Below the pieces are notes generated by a model. It was not told where the DNA came from. It did no database searches and was given only the letters and a program-made list of their open reading frames with translations. A DNA stretch of 64,000 nucleotides, taken from Mycolicibacterium psychrotolerans (lineage in GTDB: Bacteria > Actinomycetota > Actinomycetes > Mycobacteriales > Mycobacteriaceae). The stretch lies in assembly GCF_010729305.1 (NCBI RefSeq), contig NZ_AP022574.1, forward strand, positions 868,001 to 932,000, read 5' to 3'. The position numbers were made by a program, and so were the translations under genes. Shown piece by piece: positions 55,153-63,833 of the stretch; position 1 is the stretch's first letter, and the number at the start of each line of letters is the position of its first letter.

Positions 55153-56424
55153 TCAATCCCATTCGCAGTTCAGGTGTTCGATGCTGGAGACGAACGGCGA
55201 CGAGGCGTAGGTCGGTTCGCCGACGGAGCGGATGGTCGGGAACCTCCCGAGCAGTTCGGTGAACAGCGTTCGCAGTTCGAGTTTGGCGAGGTTGGCCCCG
55301 AGGCAGTAGTGCGGGCCACCGCCACCCCAGGCGACCTGATGGGCGTTATCGCGCAAAATGTCGAATTCCCAGGGGTTCTCGAACACCGCTTCGTCACGGT
55401 TGGCCGACAGATACCACAACGCCACCCGGTCACCTGCGGTGATCTTCCGGCCGCCCAACTCGGTGTCTCGTGTCGCGCGACGGACGAACGACCCGACCGG
55501 GGACACCCAGCGGGCCATCTCGACGACCGCGCTGTCGATACGTCCAGGCGTGTCTTCGAGCAGCAGCCTGCGCTGTTCCGGGAAGTCGGTCAGCGCCTTC
55601 AGCCCGAACGTGATGGTGTTACGGGTGGTGTCGGTTCCAGCGACCACCAGTGCGCAGAAGAAGGACACGATCTCTTCATCGGTCAACCGCTCGCCGTCCA
55701 CCTCGGCGTCCATCAGCGCAGTCACCAGGTCGTCGCCGGGCTTCGACCGCCGCAGGGCGACATACTTGTTGGCGGCAGCATGCAGACCGAAGATCGTCGT
55801 TGCGAACATCTCGAACATGTTCACGCCGTCACGGATGCCGGGATCCCCGAAAGCGAGTAGCCGGACTGTGAGATCGACCAACTCCTCTCGCATGTCCTGG
55901 TCGTCGACCCCGATCATGCCGGTGATGACCTGCGACGGCATGTAATTGGAGACGACCGGCACGAAGTCACCAGGGCCGGCCGCCTCCAGTGCGTCGACGC
56001 AGCGCTTGGCCGCAGCGGTGATGACGCCGTCAATGCGCTTCAGCTGTCTGGGCGTGAACGCCTTGCTGACCAATCGGCGGTACCGGGTGTGCTCGGGAGG
56101 ATCCATGGACAGGAATGCGGTTACGGACTTCTGGATTTCGTGGGGCGCGTCGTAGACGGTGATGGACACGTCCGCACTGGAGAAACGTTCCCAGTCCCGG
56201 CTCGCCCCGACGACAAGGTCATTCCTGGTGACCGCCCAGAAGCCCGCGTGGGCGGCTGGCACGGGCTGGGCCTCCACCGGCGGATGCCAACTCACACCAC
56301 CCTTGGCGCGCAACTCGGCGAAGGTCTGGTCACGGACCTCGGGAGCCCTGCCCCAGAATTCGATGCTGCTGATGTCGAGGTCATCGTAGGGACGATCTGC
56401 GGCGGTGTTCACGGTCGCGGTCAT
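55153..56424 (-). CDS. Cytochrome P450
   Basis: This 423-residue soluble P450 has the haem-binding loop WGGGGPHYCLGANLAKLE (Cys374), the oxygen-activation helix ALVVAGTDTTRN and the ExxR-type EMARW segment. The family resembles mycobacterial sterol or branched-alkane hydroxylases (CYP125/142/124-like), but I cannot assign a number. The ATG at 56424 is preferred over the TTG one codon earlier. It starts 4 bases after the stop of the ferredoxin gene, its likely redox partner, and is followed by an SDR. Confidence 0.93.
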   Translation of the reverse strand: MTATVNTAADRPYDDLDISSIEFWGRAPEVRDQTFAELRAKGGVSWHPPVEAQPVPAAHAGFWAVTRNDLVVGASRDWERFSSADVSITVYDAPHEIQKSVTAFLSMDPPEHTRYRRLVSKAFTPRQLKRIDGVITAAAKRCVDALEAAGPGDFVPVVSNYMPSQVITGMIGVDDQDMREELVDLTVRLLAFGDPGIRDGVNMFEMFATTIFGLHAAANKYVALRRSKPGDDLVTALMDAEVDGERLTDEEIVSFFCALVVAGTDTTRNTITFGLKALTDFPEQRRLLLEDTPGRIDSAVVEMARWVSPVGSFVRRATRDTELGGRKITAGDRVALWYLSANRDEAVFENPWEFDILRDNAHQVAWGGGGPHYCLGANLAKLELRTLFTELLGRFPTIRSVGEPTYASSPFVSSIEHLNCEWD

Positions 56425-56428
56425 CAAC

Positions 56429-56620
56429 TCACTCCTCCATGGTCAGCGCGCATGCGGGGCATGAGTTCACCGCGCTACGGATGCGGTCGGGGTCGGTGTT
56501 TGCCACTTCGCCTTGCCGGACAGTGGCAAAGCCCTCATCGGTGACCTCGAACACCTCGGGAACCGCGGCTTCGCACAAGCCGTGCCCGACGCACATGGAG
56601 CCATCAACCAGAACCTTCAT
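56429..56620 (-). CDS. Ferredoxin, single 3Fe-4S type, P450 partner
   Basis: This 63-residue ferredoxin has CVGHGLC and a later CP (CPACAL). The three cysteines, with His at the usual fourth position, fit the mycobacterial 3Fe-4S ferredoxins that serve P450s. It heads the leftward fdx-P450-SDR unit. A GAGGA-type site precedes the ATG. The gap to the divergent MDMPI-fold gene contains operator copy 3. Confidence 0.93.
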   Translation of the reverse strand: MKVLVDGSMCVGHGLCEAAVPEVFEVTDEGFATVRQGEVANTDPDRIRSAVNSCPACALTMEE

Positions 56621-56666
56621 CGGCGAGGACCCCCTCCTGACTGCTCAACTCGGTGCAGAAAGTACC

Positions 56667-56680
56667 ATACCGCACGGTAT
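56667..56680. promoter_or_regulatory. Predicted TetR operator, copy 3 (ferredoxin / MDMPI divergent promoter)
   Basis: ATACC-GCAC-GGTAT is the third perfect 5+4+5 palindrome, extended to CATACC/GGTATG, with an extra TACC half-site just before it. It is centred in the 98-base gap between the divergent ferredoxin and MDMPI-fold genes. Confidence 0.7.
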
Positions 56681-56718
56681 GATAGGGGCCGGCAATCTCC
56701 TGATGTGGAGGGGAGCTC

Positions 56719-57516
56719 ATGCCACACTTGACGGCGCGCGGTCGTGTCGAGGCACTGCGGTCTGTGCGGGCACTGGCGGTGCAGGTGATCGACTCGCTGA
56801 CGCCGCAGGAGTGGGCTTCCGCCAGTGCGGCTGAGGGCTGGACCGTCCACGACGTCGTCGCGCACATGTCGTCGACTCAGCGCGAACTGTTCGGGCCATT
56901 GATGTTCATGGTGGCGCGGTCGAACGACATCGAGGCTCTCAACGAAACACCTGTGAAGGCCCGCCGGCGGTGGCCGGACGCCCGGGTGGCCGCGGAGTAT
57001 CGCCGTTGGGCACCGCGGGGGCACCGGCTGCTGAAACTGACCCAGCTGCCCGGATTGGGCTCGGTTCCGGTGCCGATGGCCGAACTCGGGCGGTTCCCGG
57101 TGCGGGTCTTACCCTCGGCCATCGCCTTCGACACCCACACGCACCTCTATCACGACATCGCCCCGGTGTTGGCTCGGCCGCTGCCGCCTCCGGACCCGTC
57201 GGTTATCGCCGCCACGCTGGAATGGATGATGCTGGTCGCCGCGGCCATGGGCTCCGATTTACCGCTGCCCGAGGGCACGGCGGTGCGGTTCGCGTTCACC
57301 GGTCCCGGAGGAAGCGAGTGGACACTGCGTCGGACGAAGGGAACCGTGATTGCCGAACCCGACCCGGGGTGCGTGGTCGCGGGGACACTCGCCGGCGCTG
57401 CCGCGGACTTCCCGGCATGGTGCACTCACCGAAAGTCATGGCGGGATGTCGAATTGCGGTTGAGCGGCGAAGAAGACCTTGTGACCGCCGTGGTTGATGG
57501 CCTCCGTGTGGTGTGA
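56719..57516 (+). CDS. Mycothiol-dependent maleylpyruvate isomerase-fold protein
   Basis: This 265-residue protein has an N-terminal DinB/MDMPI helical domain (EGWTVHDVVAHMSS, whose His is a typical metal ligand, and FDTHTHLYHDI). A C-terminal SCP2-like MDMPI_C domain follows (about residues 190-265). Such proteins are mycothiol-dependent isomerases or of unknown activity. Operator copy 3 lies upstream, so it is likely co-regulated with the P450 unit. GGAGGGGAG precedes the ATG. Confidence 0.85.
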   Translation: MPHLTARGRVEALRSVRALAVQVIDSLTPQEWASASAAEGWTVHDVVAHMSSTQRELFGPLMFMVARSNDIEALNETPVKARRRWPDARVAAEYRRWAPRGHRLLKLTQLPGLGSVPVPMAELGRFPVRVLPSAIAFDTHTHLYHDIAPVLARPLPPPDPSVIAATLEWMMLVAAAMGSDLPLPEGTAVRFAFTGPGGSEWTLRRTKGTVIAEPDPGCVVAGTLAGAAADFPAWCTHRKSWRDVELRLSGEEDLVTAVVDGLRVV

Positions 57517-57543
57517 GTGCCGACCTGGCTGCGGGCGGCGTCC

Positions 57544-58170
57544 TCAGACGGTGGCGTCGATCCCGCTGATCGTGATCTCGAACGGGCCCTGCTGTTTGTC
57601 GAGGATGTAGACCGATACCTGGTCGATGCGTGAGGGATCCAGAGTCGGCGGCGCGTCGGGTGCGGGATCGAAGCGCATGCCCACCGGTTGGAAGCCCGCG
57701 ACGGGCAGATCGTAGGTCCGCTGAACACCGGCCTCGGTGGTGAAGCGCTGGATGTAGGACCACGGCTGGCCTGCGTCGCCTGCCTTCAACACGTAGGTCT
57801 TGCCGTCGCCCACGGCGCGCACGCGCAGCGACGTCGCGCCCGTCGCCCGCTGTCCGACGTCGGGGTCCCGCGGGCTCCGGGCGGAGGCGAACCCCCCGTT
57901 GTTCTCCAGCGAGAGGACGCCGGAGAACACGAGGCCACCATTGCCGAATGTGATCGCCGAGGTGGACCTGCCGCCCATGACGGGGTCGTTAACCGTTGTC
58001 CACGTGGCCACCTCGCCGGGGTTCCCGAGGTCGACGAGAACGACGTCGCGTCCGTCAGGCGGGACCGCTCGTGCAGACGGCTCGAGGCTTCCGCAGGACA
58101 CCACCAGAAGCGTCGAGCACGCCACCATGATGCCGACGAGTGCACGCGGTAACCGAGGGACGGCGAACAC
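57544..58170 (-). CDS. CIA30-like lipoprotein
   Basis: The 208-residue exported protein has a signal segment ending in the lipobox LVVSC, followed by a beta-sandwich domain. That domain has WTTVNDPVMGGRSTSAI, FSGVLSLENNGGFAS and SYIQRF, the pattern of the CIA30 (NDUFAF1-like, carbohydrate-binding-like) family. Function in bacteria is unknown. The GTG at 58170 follows the upstream stop after one base. A GTG at 58194 would add eight residues and overlap the previous gene by 23 bases. Co-transcribed with the DUF4174 gene. Confidence 0.78.
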   Translation of the reverse strand: MFAVPRLPRALVGIMVACSTLLVVSCGSLEPSARAVPPDGRDVVLVDLGNPGEVATWTTVNDPVMGGRSTSAITFGNGGLVFSGVLSLENNGGFASARSPRDPDVGQRATGATSLRVRAVGDGKTYVLKAGDAGQPWSYIQRFTTEAGVQRTYDLPVAGFQPVGMRFDPAPDAPPTLDPSRIDQVSVYILDKQQGPFEITISGIDATV

Positions 58171-58171
58171 G

Positions 58172-58642
58172 TCAGCACCGACCCGGATCGGCACGCATCT
58201 CGCCCCTGCGCATCGGCATACCGTCGATCAGGGCGTAGATCGCCCGAAGATCCGGCACGTCGTTGACGCGCAATTTCTCGCCGCCGTCTTTTCCGATCAG
58301 CAGCACGCCGAACGCGTTGTCATCGAGTCCGTACCGCTGCGCCAGCCGCTGTGACTCCTCGGCGTCCATCGCTTTCCCATCGAGAGTGCTGGTGCCTTCT
58401 GTGACCAGAACGCCGAGCACCATGTCGCGACTGACGAAGTCACATCTGTCCGCCTCGATTCGGCCCAGCGTTTCCACGAGCTGTGGGTCGTTGTCCGTCG
58501 GCGCGAACACCAACAGGGGACGACGTTCCCATCGGTAGTCATCGAGTTCGGTGGCCCCGGCGAGCCCTGATCCGAAGGCAGTGCTCGCCACCAGGACAGT
58601 GAGCATCAGCGCGAGCCAACGAATCCTGCGCTTGCCTACCAT
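58172..58642 (-). CDS. Secreted DUF4174-like protein
   Basis: This 156-residue protein has a signal peptide ending near AGA before TELDDYRW. A thioredoxin-fold-like DUF4174 domain follows (WERRPLLVFAPTDNDPQL and FGVLLIGKDGGEKLR). No redox CXXC is present. These domains are often fused or adjacent to exported proteins of unknown role. The ATG is preceded by a TACAGT box at 10 bases. The CIA30-like lipoprotein gene follows on the same strand. Confidence 0.78.
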   Translation of the reverse strand: MVGKRRIRWLALMLTVLVASTAFGSGLAGATELDDYRWERRPLLVFAPTDNDPQLVETLGRIEADRCDFVSRDMVLGVLVTEGTSTLDGKAMDAEESQRLAQRYGLDDNAFGVLLIGKDGGEKLRVNDVPDLRAIYALIDGMPMRRGEMRADPGRC

Positions 58643-58862
58643 GGTGTTCTCGACTGTACCGACTCATGCTCGGCCGTCGACCTGCACGGACCTGCCTCAG
58701 CCGACTCTCATCAACACCACACCCGACAGAGCCGCCGCACCGTCGGGTGGCCGTGACACAAAAATGACCAGATCGCTGAAACTGTCTGTTCGCTGTGAGA
58801 CCTGCTCTAGTTTGTTGACGGCTGTCATGACGCGGCCGTCAATATCGAGGGTTGGGAGGCAC

Positions 58863-60548
58863 ATGGCGCAACTGTCAGCGTGGATGGGTGCAGGTGTGGT
58901 GGCCGCGGGTGTGTCAGCCGCCTTGATTGCCGGGGCCGATACCGCATCCGCCGACACCGGGTCCGACACGGCGGGCGCCACCGCCAGTACGTCCGACACC
59001 ACCGATCGTGGTCCTCGCGCCTCAGGCGACGCCGCGGGTGAGAGCGACAGCGCGGATGCGTCGAGCACGCCGCAAGACACCGACACCGACACCGACGCGG
59101 AGGAGGCTGAAGACGCGGATGTCGACGAGGCCCCCGACGCGGCCGAGGAGGATGTCGATTCAGACGCCGACGCAGGCACCGACAGCGACAGCACCACCGA
59201 CTCGGCGTCCGACCGTGATCACGACGCGGCGATCGATGGAAGTTCCGATGACGAGCAGGCTGTCGAGGACGACACCCCCGAGCTGACAGATCGAGACGAC
59301 CCCGGTTCGGTTGACCCCCAGCCGCCACGTCCTGAAGGCTCCGCCGAAGAACAGAGCGCTTCACCGATCACCCCGACACGACCACGACCCGTCTCAGCCA
59401 CCAATATGATTGCCGCACAACGTGTCGTGGCCGCATTCACCACCCCGACCGCATTCACCACCCCGGCCGTACTGGCCGCGCCGGAGCCGAGAACGCTGCA
59501 GGAGGTGATCCAGTCGCTGGTGACGGAGCTCATCGGGGCAGCCATCCGGTTCGTCGCCGGACCGCCGGTGGTACCGCCGGGCGTCAACGTCACGGTGCGC
59601 AGCTCGAGGCTGGAGATCACCGAAGGACGCTTCGTCCGCGCCGACTGGTACTACCCAGAGGGTGACGAACTGCCGGAGCGGTTCATCTACCTGCAGCACG
59701 GCTACCGTGGCGTCGGCCCGATGTACAGCTACACCGCGTCCTGGCTGGCCGAGCGCACCAACAGCATCGTCGTCGTCCCGACGTTGTCATCGAATCCCTA
59801 TGTGCGCGACGGTTTCTGGCTCGGCGACGACCAGGTGTACCGGGCCACCGCCGCGCTTCTCCTCGGCGATCGCGACGCGCTGACCGCCAGCGCCGTGGCC
59901 GCCGGCTTCGCCAGGAAGTACGGCTCCGATGCTGCGCTGCCGGATCGGTTCACCCTGGTCGGCCATTCGCTGGGAGCCGGAGTCGTCGCAGGCACGGCCG
60001 GCTACTACGCCGATGCGGTGATCGCCGGCGGCGCGGTCAATCAACTGGCCGGTGTCATCACGCTCGACGGCGCTCCGCCCGGATCGGTGCTGGCCGATGC
60101 TCTCGACAAGCTCGATGGGCTGGGCGCCTACATCCCGGTGATCGAGCTCGGCGCGCCCAGGGAAGACGGCTCGCCCCGTCGGGTCGACGAGGCGCTCAAT
60201 GGACACCGGCCCGGCCACTTCAACGGGGTGGTTCTCGACAACGGGCAGCACCTTGATTCCATGCAGGGCGGAAGCCGGGCCATTCAGCTGATCTCTTATC
60301 TCAACCAAGGGTTCCCGACCGAGCAGAACAAGTCGGCCGCGCAGACTCTCATCGCGGGATGGATCAACGACATCTTCGCGGGCCGGATCGATCCGTCGAC
60401 GGGGGCGTGCCAGGGGAGCAGTTGCGCCGGTATCTACGGCGAGCCCGGCGAGGCTCTGTCGGTTGCAACCCCGGTGGGCACTGCTACCGGGGTGGTCATC
60501 GGTAGTCGGTGGCTCCGATCACCACCGAGTTCCGGCCGCTGTCGGTGA
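58863..60548 (+). CDS. Secreted alpha/beta hydrolase with Asp-rich linker
   Basis: This 561-residue protein has a signal segment (about residues 5-32, ASA before DTGSDT). A very acidic Asp/Thr/Ser/Glu-rich linker of about 130 residues follows. The C-terminal alpha/beta hydrolase domain carries the nucleophile elbow GHSLG (Ser369) and a late DNGQHLDS histidine. It resembles mycobacterial lipases or cutinase-like esterases with low-complexity N-termini. The substrate is unknown. The start at 58863 is supported by GGGAGG three bases before the ATG; ATG 58827 would extend it by 12 residues. Confidence 0.8.
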   Translation: MAQLSAWMGAGVVAAGVSAALIAGADTASADTGSDTAGATASTSDTTDRGPRASGDAAGESDSADASSTPQDTDTDTDAEEAEDADVDEAPDAAEEDVDSDADAGTDSDSTTDSASDRDHDAAIDGSSDDEQAVEDDTPELTDRDDPGSVDPQPPRPEGSAEEQSASPITPTRPRPVSATNMIAAQRVVAAFTTPTAFTTPAVLAAPEPRTLQEVIQSLVTELIGAAIRFVAGPPVVPPGVNVTVRSSRLEITEGRFVRADWYYPEGDELPERFIYLQHGYRGVGPMYSYTASWLAERTNSIVVVPTLSSNPYVRDGFWLGDDQVYRATAALLLGDRDALTASAVAAGFARKYGSDAALPDRFTLVGHSLGAGVVAGTAGYYADAVIAGGAVNQLAGVITLDGAPPGSVLADALDKLDGLGAYIPVIELGAPREDGSPRRVDEALNGHRPGHFNGVVLDNGQHLDSMQGGSRAIQLISYLNQGFPTEQNKSAAQTLIAGWINDIFAGRIDPSTGACQGSSCAGIYGEPGEALSVATPVGTATGVVIGSRWLRSPPSSGRCR

Positions 60549-60718
60549 TCTCCCTGCCGGCGTCGCGATCCGCGTCACTGCTCCTGACGATCGCGGAGTG
60601 AGCTGAGGAGGCTTTCAGCGCTTCCCATTCCAGGATAGGGCGTGGTGGGGGGCTTGCGGCAAGACCCCGGTGGTGACGCATGCTGGCACGCTCCAGCAAG
60701 TCGTCTGAAGGGTTGCAC

Positions 60719-61141
60719 GTGTCCGAATCGCTTGATCAAGGTCCGTTCTTCCACGGCACGATTGCCGATGTGAGTGTGGATGAATTCCTCACCGCGGGCC
60801 GTCCATCGAACTACCGCCGCGAGATCGTGATGAACCACATCTACTTCACTGCTCGTGTCGACGGAGCCGGCCTGGCGGCGGAGATCGCCGCAGAACTCGC
60901 CGGGGGCCCGGCCCGGCCGCGGGTGTACGAGGTGGAACCGACCGGGGAGTTCGAGAACGACCCGAACGTGACCGACAAGAGGTTTTCCGGCAACCCCACC
61001 CGGTCCTTTCGCAGTGCAGCTCCCTTGCGGGTCGTCCGTGAGATCACCGAGTGGACGCGCCTGACATCTGAAGAACTGCAGACATGGCGGGAACGACTCG
61101 CCGTGCTCCTCTCGGACGACGGCGGCGAGATCATCAACTGA
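60719..61141 (+). CDS. arr: Rifamycin ADP-ribosyltransferase Arr
   Basis: This 140-residue enzyme ADP-ribosylates rifampicin and related drugs from NAD and so confers intrinsic rifamycin resistance in fast-growing mycobacteria. The sequence follows Arr of M. smegmatis closely: SESLDQGPFFHGT, NHIYFTA, EPTGEFENDPNVTDK and GNPTRSFRS, including the Asp of NVTDK needed for activity. The length is normal. The GTG is preceded by GAAGGG at a good distance. It stands alone between unrelated genes, as an intrinsic chromosomal gene rather than on a mobile element. Confidence 0.95.
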   Translation: MSESLDQGPFFHGTIADVSVDEFLTAGRPSNYRREIVMNHIYFTARVDGAGLAAEIAAELAGGPARPRVYEVEPTGEFENDPNVTDKRFSGNPTRSFRSAAPLRVVREITEWTRLTSEELQTWRERLAVLLSDDGGEIIN

Positions 61142-61243
61142 GCTGCGATCACACTTGCCTCGGGTAGACATCGCCGGTCACACTTCGTAGCCTTGCCCGG
61201 GACATCGACAGCCGGGCCAGGGTCGGTCCATGAGAGAGGGATC

Positions 61244-62359
61244 GTGACCATCCGCGTGACGGGCGTTCGCCACTGCCTTCGGCGCACGGTGAGTGGTCTC
61301 GGGGTCGCCGTCGTGGTGGCTGTCGGGGCAATGGGCGACGTCCAGGCGGACCCAGCCGACGACGCATTGTCCCGGCTCGACGAGTTGTCCCAGCAGGCGG
61401 TGCAGAGTCGCGAGGCCGTCACCGCGGCCCAGCGCGACGCCGACGCCCGACTGGCGGAGCAGGTCGCGGCGGTCGACCGTCACCGCGCCGACCTGGCGGC
61501 GCTGGAGCGCGCGAACTCTGAGCTGAAGCCGTTCCAGGCGGCGGTCGACCGGCTCGCCGCGATGAGCTACATGAGTGGCGGCGACAGTCAGATGGTGGCC
61601 GTGCTCACCGCGGCCTCGCCGCAGCACCTCATCGACCGGCTGTCCCTGCAACGGATGGTGGGCGCCACGACGGCCGATCAGATGAAGGCGTATCGGGCGA
61701 CGCGGGAGCGCGCGGCCACCGCCGCCCAGGCCTCGGAGAGGTCGGCCGCAGACGCTCGCGCCGCGGCTGAGCAGGCCGCCGCGGTCCGTGCGGACCTGCA
61801 GGCCAAATGGCAGGACCTCCTGCGCCAGATCTCGGCCGCTGAGGCCCAGTATGCGGCGCTGACACCGCGACAACAAGCGATCGTCGACAACGCACCCCCG
61901 CCACCGGTTGCACTCCCATCGCAGGACCCGGCGATCGTCGCGATGCCCGGCGTGCCTCCCGGGGACCTCGCTCCGCCACCCGCGCCTGTCCTCGCGGATG
62001 TGCCCGAGGCGTTGCCGGTCGGCGTGGCGAACGAGGCCGGGCTACAGCCCAACACCGTCCTGGCGGCGCGGGCCATCAGCCGGCAGTTCCCTCAGATCGC
62101 GACCATCGACGGAGTCCGGCCGGATTCGAAGCCGTGGCATCCCCGAGGCCTGGCGATCGACATCATGATCCCGAACCCCGACAGCCCCGAGGGCATCGCG
62201 CTCGGCGACCAGATCCGCGCGTTCGCGATGGCCAATGCGAGCCGATTCGGATTGCAGGACGTCATCTGGCGCGGGACCTACTCCACCCCGGCCGGCCCGC
62301 AGGCATCCGGCTACGGCCACTACGACCACGTACACATCACCACGACACCACGCGGTTGA
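61244..62359 (+). CDS. Secreted coiled-coil protein with M15-like hydrolase domain
   Basis: This 371-residue protein starts with a signal peptide ending VQA before DPAD. A long coiled coil (about residues 45-210) resembles those of RipA-type and septal hydrolase-associated proteins. After a Pro-rich linker the C-terminal domain shows HPRGLAIDI and DHVHI, the H..D..H zinc pattern of M15/VanY-like peptidases. The same region is sometimes annotated as a glycoside-hydrolase-like domain. A peptidoglycan hydrolase role is likely but the bond cut is not known. AGAGGG precedes the GTG. Confidence 0.8.
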   Translation: MTIRVTGVRHCLRRTVSGLGVAVVVAVGAMGDVQADPADDALSRLDELSQQAVQSREAVTAAQRDADARLAEQVAAVDRHRADLAALERANSELKPFQAAVDRLAAMSYMSGGDSQMVAVLTAASPQHLIDRLSLQRMVGATTADQMKAYRATRERAATAAQASERSAADARAAAEQAAAVRADLQAKWQDLLRQISAAEAQYAALTPRQQAIVDNAPPPPVALPSQDPAIVAMPGVPPGDLAPPPAPVLADVPEALPVGVANEAGLQPNTVLAARAISRQFPQIATIDGVRPDSKPWHPRGLAIDIMIPNPDSPEGIALGDQIRAFAMANASRFGLQDVIWRGTYSTPAGPQASGYGHYDHVHITTTPRG

Positions 62360-62375
62360 GCCGGTCTCGCCACCG

Positions 62376-63797
62376 TCAGCCCACGCTCCACAACACAAGG
62401 CTGAGTGCAAAAGCACTGAGCCCCAGCGTCGTCTCCATCACCGTCCACGTCTTGAGGGTGGTCTTCACGTCCATGCCGAAGAACCGGCTGACCAACCAGA
62501 AACCGGAGTCGTTGACGTGAGAGAGCACCGTCGCGCCGGCCGCGATCGCCACCACCAACGCCGTGAGCTGAAGCTTGCTCGGGTCGGCTGCGGCGACGGC
62601 TGCACTGAGTAGACCGGCGGTTGTCGTCAATGCCACGGTCGCCGACCCCTGCGCGACGCGAAGCAGCGTGGAGATGACGAACGCCTGCAGGATCAGCGAG
62701 ATACCCAGATTGGACAGCGAGCCGCTCAGCGCGTCTCCGATGCCACTCGTCCGTAGCACTCCGCCGAACATCCCGCCGGCGCCGGTGATGAGGATGACGG
62801 CGCAGATCGGTCCCAGCGCCTTGTCGAGGATGTCGCTCACGGTGGCCATCGACCGGCCGCGCAACCCCAGCACCAGCGTCGCCACGATGACGGTGATCAG
62901 CAAGGCGATCGATGTGGTGCCGATCAGCTTGAAGTAACCGGCCCACGTGGCGTCCTCCTGAATCAGGCCGGCGGTGATCAGGGTGTCGATCACGGTGTTG
63001 AACGAGATCAACACGAACGGCAACAGCAGAACTGCGAGCACCGTCATGAAGGCGGGGGCCTGGGTCGCCGTCTTGGTGGTGCCCGTCCCCGAGGCGTCCG
63101 CGGTGTCGGTGTCGAGGCCGCCGTTGATCTCCCCGAACAACGATGTGGGAACGTCGACGTGCACCCGCTTGCCGATGAACTGAGATACCAGGTAAGCACC
63201 GACGTACCAGGACGCGAACGCCACGGGCGCGCCGACGAGCAATGTGAGACCGATGTTGGCGCCGAGCAAGTCGGCTGCCGCCACCGGACCGGGGTGGGGC
63301 GGAACCAGAGCGTGCATGGCGGCGAAGGCTCCGGCCGCGGGGAACGCGTACAACAGGAGTGAGCCGCCGAAGCGACGCGACACCGTCATGATGATGGGCA
63401 GGAAGACGACCAGCCCGGCGTCGAAGAATATCGGGAAACCGAACAGCAAGGCCGCCACACCGAGGGCTAACGGAGCCCGTTTCTCACCAAACCGGTTGAT
63501 GAGCGTGTCGGCGAGAACCTGTGCACCGCCGGTGACCTCCAAAAGCCGACCGATCATGACACCGAATCCGACAAGCAGTGCCACGGAGCCGAGCGTGCTG
63601 GAGAAGCCGGAAGACAGCGCAGCCGGGACATCGGCCACGGGGATCCCGGCGGCCAAGGCCGTCAGCAGGCTCACCAGCACCAGCGCGACGAAAGCGTGCA
63701 GTTTCACCTTGATGATCAGGAACAGCAGCAGCGCGACCGCGCCGGCGGCGATCAACAGCAGGGTGGCGGTTCCATAGGCCGGATCAATTGCCTCCAC
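62376..63797 (-). CDS. gntP: GntP family gluconate:H+ symporter
   Basis: This 473-residue transporter has about a dozen helices. GntP family hallmarks are GFGVMIGRLLEVTGGAQ, the FFDAGLVVFLPI segment, HALVPPHPGP and HVNDSGFWL. It should import gluconate or a related sugar acid. The GTG start follows a G-rich GAGGTGGGGGG site. The gluconokinase gene lies 36 bases upstream on the same strand, so transport and phosphorylation are encoded together. Confidence 0.93.
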   Translation of the reverse strand: MEAIDPAYGTATLLLIAAGAVALLLFLIIKVKLHAFVALVLVSLLTALAAGIPVADVPAALSSGFSSTLGSVALLVGFGVMIGRLLEVTGGAQVLADTLINRFGEKRAPLALGVAALLFGFPIFFDAGLVVFLPIIMTVSRRFGGSLLLYAFPAAGAFAAMHALVPPHPGPVAAADLLGANIGLTLLVGAPVAFASWYVGAYLVSQFIGKRVHVDVPTSLFGEINGGLDTDTADASGTGTTKTATQAPAFMTVLAVLLLPFVLISFNTVIDTLITAGLIQEDATWAGYFKLIGTTSIALLITVIVATLVLGLRGRSMATVSDILDKALGPICAVILITGAGGMFGGVLRTSGIGDALSGSLSNLGISLILQAFVISTLLRVAQGSATVALTTTAGLLSAAVAAADPSKLQLTALVVAIAAGATVLSHVNDSGFWLVSRFFGMDVKTTLKTWTVMETTLGLSAFALSLVLWSVG

Positions 63798-63833
63798 GAC
63801 GACCCCCCACCTCAGCGACGTCAGTGCCTCGAA

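Noticed and set aside
58551..58862. Longer N-terminus of the secreted hydrolase
   Set aside because: It overlaps the DUF4174 gene and would bury the signal peptide.
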